From positions 1-8,507 of the forward strand of contig JAFABO010000088.1 in assembly GCA_023426005.1 (NCBI GenBank): a stretch of DNA of 8,507 bases. The letters are read 5' to 3'. Each line of letters starts with the position of its first letter. Position 1 is the stretch's first letter. Source of the DNA: Bacillota bacterium. Its GTDB lineage: Bacteria; Bacillota; Clostridia; Acetivibrionales; DSM-1351. Shown here piece by piece: positions 6,304 to 8,507 of the stretch. A program made the translations under genes and the position numbers. The notes beneath the pieces were generated by a model. It saw only the letters and a program-made list of their open reading frames with translations, was not told where the DNA came from and did no database searches.

Positions 6304-6443
6304 TATTAAAAATCACACCGGTAAAGCAAATTTAAATTTATTAGTTTAGCAGCACTCCTTGAAATTTTCATTTATCTGCCTTATTCTCTAATAGTAATAT
6401 ATAATATAGGTAAATCTGTAATATACGAAATTGGTATGCAAGT
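6304..6443 (+). promoter_or_regulatory. AT-rich spacer with possible hflX promoter
   Basis: There is no gene and no convincing terminator between the kinase gene and hflX. Two weak promoter candidates exist: TTGAAA (6359-6364) with a 17-base gap to TATTCT (6382-6387), and a good -10 TATAAT (6400-6405) that lacks a clear -35. Either would start an hflX transcript. The call rests on consensus similarity only, in AT-rich DNA where such matches are frequent. Confidence 0.35.
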
Positions 6444-8270
6444 GTGCCGGGGCGTATCTGGATTATAGGAGGCGAGCTTATAAATATTAACGGAAATACC
6501 CAATCCATCAAGGAAAGGCTTCTTAACGAGCTTGAGGAGTTGTATGATAAAAAATTCGGATCCAGGGAACTTGTGCCTGTGGAATTGGCTGAAACCATAG
6601 CAAGGATTTCCCATGAGATAAACAGGGAAATATCTGTTCTCATAAACAGAAGGGGGATTGTAGTTGACATAAGTATTGGCGACAGCGGAACGGTGTCGCT
6701 GCCCCAATTGGACAACAGAAGAGGGAAATCCAGACTGTCTGCCATCAGATGTATTCATACACATCCCGGAGGAAACGGGCTGCTGTCGCAGGTCGACATA
6801 AGTACACTGCAAAAGCTAAGGCTGGACGCAATGCTGGCCATGGGCATAAATGGGGGACAGCCTGACGAAATATATGCGGGCTGTCTGTCGGCTGAGCAGG
6901 ATGTGGATGTGTATGGCCCGTTTACACTGGGCGAGCCGAGGCTTAACTACCTGTATAAAATCATAGAGGAACTTGACGCCTCGGCGAAAGACGATATATA
7001 TGAAAATGGAGGCGAGGCCGAGAAAGCCATACTTGTAGGGCTGGAAACCAGTCAGAGCAGGCTGGAGAATGCCTCACTCAAGGATGCGGAGGATTCTCTC
7101 GGCGAACTGGAGGAACTGGCAGGGACTGCGGGAGCCATAGTAGTAGACAAAGTCCTCCAGCGCAAGCAGGCCCAGGACTCCGCCCACTACGTGGGGAAGG
7201 GAAAAATCGAGGAACTGTCTTTGCTGTGCCAGGCAAGGGATGTTCAGCTGCTCATATTCGACGATGAGCTCTCGGGCGCCCAAATTAGGAACATAGAAGA
7301 TGCAACAGGTGTACGGGTGGTAGACCGTACCACATTAATATTGGATATTTTCGCCCAGAGGGCCATATCAAAGGAAGGTAAGCTTCAGGTGGAGCTGGCG
7401 CAGCTCAAGTATCAGCTTCCCAGACTCATAGGCCTGGGAACTGAACTGTCCAGACTGGGCGGAGGCATCGGAACACGGGGTCCCGGTGAGAAAAAGCTGG
7501 AAGTGGACAGGAGGCATATCCGCAGGAGAATATCAAGTCTTGAGAGAGAACTGGAGCAGCTTGAAAAAAGAAGAGATTTTATGCGGAGCACAAGAAGTAA
7601 AAACAATGTGCCTGTTATAGCCATTGTTGGCTACACAAATGCCGGCAAATCAACGCTTATGAACAGGTTGTGCGGAGCGACCGTATTTGTGGAGGACAAG
7701 CTGTTTGCCACTCTTGATCCGTCTGCCCGCAAGCTGATGCTGGCTGACGGAAGGGAAGCCGTACTCATAGATACGGTCGGTTTCATAAGAAAACTGCCCC
7801 ATGATTTGATAGAGGCCTTCAAGTCAACACTGGAGGAAGCAGTACATGCAGATATGCTGCTGCATGTTGTTGACGCTTCAAATGAGAATGCGGCAATGCA
7901 GATCAGTGTGGTGGAAGGGCTATTGGATGAACTGGGAGCTTCCTCGAAAAATACAATACTTGTACTCAACAAGCAGGATCTGGTGACCTCGGGCGGCAGG
8001 ATAAATTCCATGGGCTATTCCTCAGTCTGTGAAATATCGGCGGTTACCGGAGCCGGTATTGACCGTCTGCTGGAGCAAATTACCGAAGGTTTTAAAGACA
8101 GGCTCAGGGAAATCAATTTGCTCATACCCTATAATGAGGGCTGGGTGCTTCCATATATATATAAATACGGACAAATAATCAATCAGGAGTATCTTGAGAG
8201 TGGAATACAGGTTAAGGCTTTAGTGAAAATAGACAAAATTGGTAAACTCGAAGAATTTATCCTTGTATAA
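6444..8270 (+). CDS. hflX: GTPase HflX, long form with JAMM-like N-terminal extension
   Basis: HflX binds ribosomes and, in studied bacteria, splits stalled or stressed 70S particles using GTP. The core starts near residue 194 (KAILVGLE), followed by YVGKGKIEEL and the glycine-rich GTRGPGEKKLEVDRR (343-357), a coiled-coil stretch, then the G domain: G1 GYTNAGKST (396-404), G3 DTVGF (443-447), G4 NKQD (509-512), G5 SAVTG (532-536), and the usual C-terminal domain with LLIPYNEG. Before the core are about 190 extra residues containing Glu62 and HTHPGGNGLLSQVD (105-118), an exact JAMM metal-site pattern. At 608 residues it is much longer than E. coli HflX (about 426). Numbering is from GTG 6444, the only canonical upstream start; the ribosome binding site at 6467-6472 suggests translation may really begin at ATA 6480, giving a first segment 'xNINGNTQSIKER'. 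Confidence 0.95.
   Translation: MPGRIWIIGGELININGNTQSIKERLLNELEELYDKKFGSRELVPVELAETIARISHEINREISVLINRRGIVVDISIGDSGTVSLPQLDNRRGKSRLSAIRCIHTHPGGNGLLSQVDISTLQKLRLDAMLAMGINGGQPDEIYAGCLSAEQDVDVYGPFTLGEPRLNYLYKIIEELDASAKDDIYENGGEAEKAILVGLETSQSRLENASLKDAEDSLGELEELAGTAGAIVVDKVLQRKQAQDSAHYVGKGKIEELSLLCQARDVQLLIFDDELSGAQIRNIEDATGVRVVDRTTLILDIFAQRAISKEGKLQVELAQLKYQLPRLIGLGTELSRLGGGIGTRGPGEKKLEVDRRHIRRRISSLERELEQLEKRRDFMRSTRSKNNVPVIAIVGYTNAGKSTLMNRLCGATVFVEDKLFATLDPSARKLMLADGREAVLIDTVGFIRKLPHDLIEAFKSTLEEAVHADMLLHVVDASNENAAMQISVVEGLLDELGASSKNTILVLNKQDLVTSGGRINSMGYSSVCEISAVTGAGIDRLLEQITEGFKDRLREINLLIPYNEGWVLPYIYKYGQIINQEYLESGIQVKALVKIDKIGKLEEFILV
6467..6472 (+). promoter_or_regulatory. Perfect AGGAGG ribosome binding site without a canonical start codon behind it
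   Basis: AGGAGG is followed by no ATG, GTG or TTG in any frame at a usable distance. In the hflX frame the best-spaced codon is ATA 6480 (7 bases); ATT 6486 is 13 bases away. The canonical GTG 6444 lies upstream of this site and has no ribosome binding site. Confidence 0.6.
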
Positions 8271-8427
8271 TATATATAAGTACGGTATTATATTTATAAG
8301 GATGTATTAAATTCTATGCACTGGAAATAATAAGGAATAGCTAGATAATATATACATAAGAATAGTGATATTATTATTTAATTATTCTGAAAACTCAAAA
8401 AAATCTATCAGGGAAGGGGTTTTGATT
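8271..8427 (+). other. AT-rich intergenic spacer
   Basis: The 157 bases between hflX and the next gene hold no gene. TATAATA 8266-8272 can pair with TATTATA 8286-8292, but the stem is all A/T with a 13-base loop and no clean T-run, so it is not a convincing terminator. GATAAT (8344-8349) could be a -10 element, without a good -35. Confidence 0.5.
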
Positions 8428-8507
8428 ATGCTTGTTAGAAACTGTGCAGGTGGTGTTGTCTTTTCCGGAGAGAAAGTATTTCTTCTCAAAAATGAGAAGG
8501 ATGAGTG
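8428..8507 (+). CDS. Probable NUDIX hydrolase, N-terminal fragment (3' truncated)
   Basis: Only 26 codons are visible before the window ends. The sequence MLVRNCAGGVVFSGEKVFLL followed by KNEKDE matches the first two strands of NUDIX hydrolases of the 'AGGVVF…vLLLKN…W.LPKG' type, which cleave nucleoside diphosphates linked to other moieties; the last two bases (TG) would start the expected Trp codon. The Nudix box itself (GX5EX7REUXEEXGU) lies beyond the window, so function cannot be confirmed. The start ATG 8428 is 8 bases after AAGGGG (8414-8419). Confidence 0.75.
   Translation, partial: MLVRNCAGGVVFSGEKVFLLKNEKDE

Noticed and set aside
8266..8292. Terminator after hflX (TATAATA/TATTATA)
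   Set aside because: The stem is all A/T with a 13-base loop and no proper T-run; such pairings are frequent in AT-rich DNA.
1..8507. CRISPR array, tRNA, rRNA, insertion sequence or phage genes
   Set aside because: No regularly spaced repeats, no cloverleaf-like or rRNA sequence and no transposase or integrase motif was seen on either strand.

Overview
The window looks like chromosomal DNA from an anaerobic Firmicute of class Clostridia, perhaps a Ruminiclostridium/Acetivibrio-type lineage. The reasons are strong GGAGG-type ribosome binding sites, moderately AT-rich spacers, a HflX of about 600 residues with a long N-terminal extension, and a U32-family gene followed by dut. The assignment is an inference from gene content and style. 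All genes lie on the + strand. There are no tRNA or rRNA genes, insertion sequences or CRISPR arrays.

Layout: (1) 1-329 is the C-terminal end of a U32-family protein. (2) 382-879 is dut (dUTP diphosphatase). (3) 892-1788 is an AraC-type regulator with an apparent non-canonical CTG start; its reading frame is separated from dut only by the dut stop codon and four codons. (4) 1820-1855 is a strong intrinsic terminator. (5) 1895-6303 is a three-gene sugar cassette: a cytoplasmic DUF4838 / alpha-glucuronidase-like protein, a GH4 6-phospho-beta-glucosidase-type enzyme, and a BadF/BcrA-type sugar kinase related to GlcNAc/MurNAc kinases. The kinase gene is preceded by a 112-base gap that can fold into several hairpins enclosed by an anti-Shine-Dalgarno pairing. 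(6) 6444-8270 is hflX, encoding a ribosome-associated GTPase. (7) 8428-8507 is the start of a probable NUDIX hydrolase gene.

How the genes may work together: the AraC regulator probably senses a saccharide and controls the cassette downstream. GH4 enzymes of this subtype normally cleave 6-phosphorylated beta-glycosides supplied by a PTS transporter. No PTS gene is visible here, but an ATP-dependent sugar kinase is. A plausible route is therefore non-PTS import, intracellular phosphorylation by the kinase, and NAD/Mn-dependent cleavage by GH4, with the DUF4838 protein acting on the same or a related glycan inside the cell. The substrate cannot be read from the sequence. U32, dut, hflX and NUDIX look like housekeeping genes flanking this accessory cassette.

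The most unusual signal is in HflX. Its N-terminal extension carries a complete JAMM/MPN metalloprotease signature (HxH, seven residues, SxxD, plus an upstream Glu), which suggests a RadC/JAB-like domain fused to a ribosome-splitting GTPase. The second is the potential riboswitch-like fold in front of the kinase gene. The third is that both araC and hflX have good ribosome binding sites with no ATG, GTG or TTG at the right distance.
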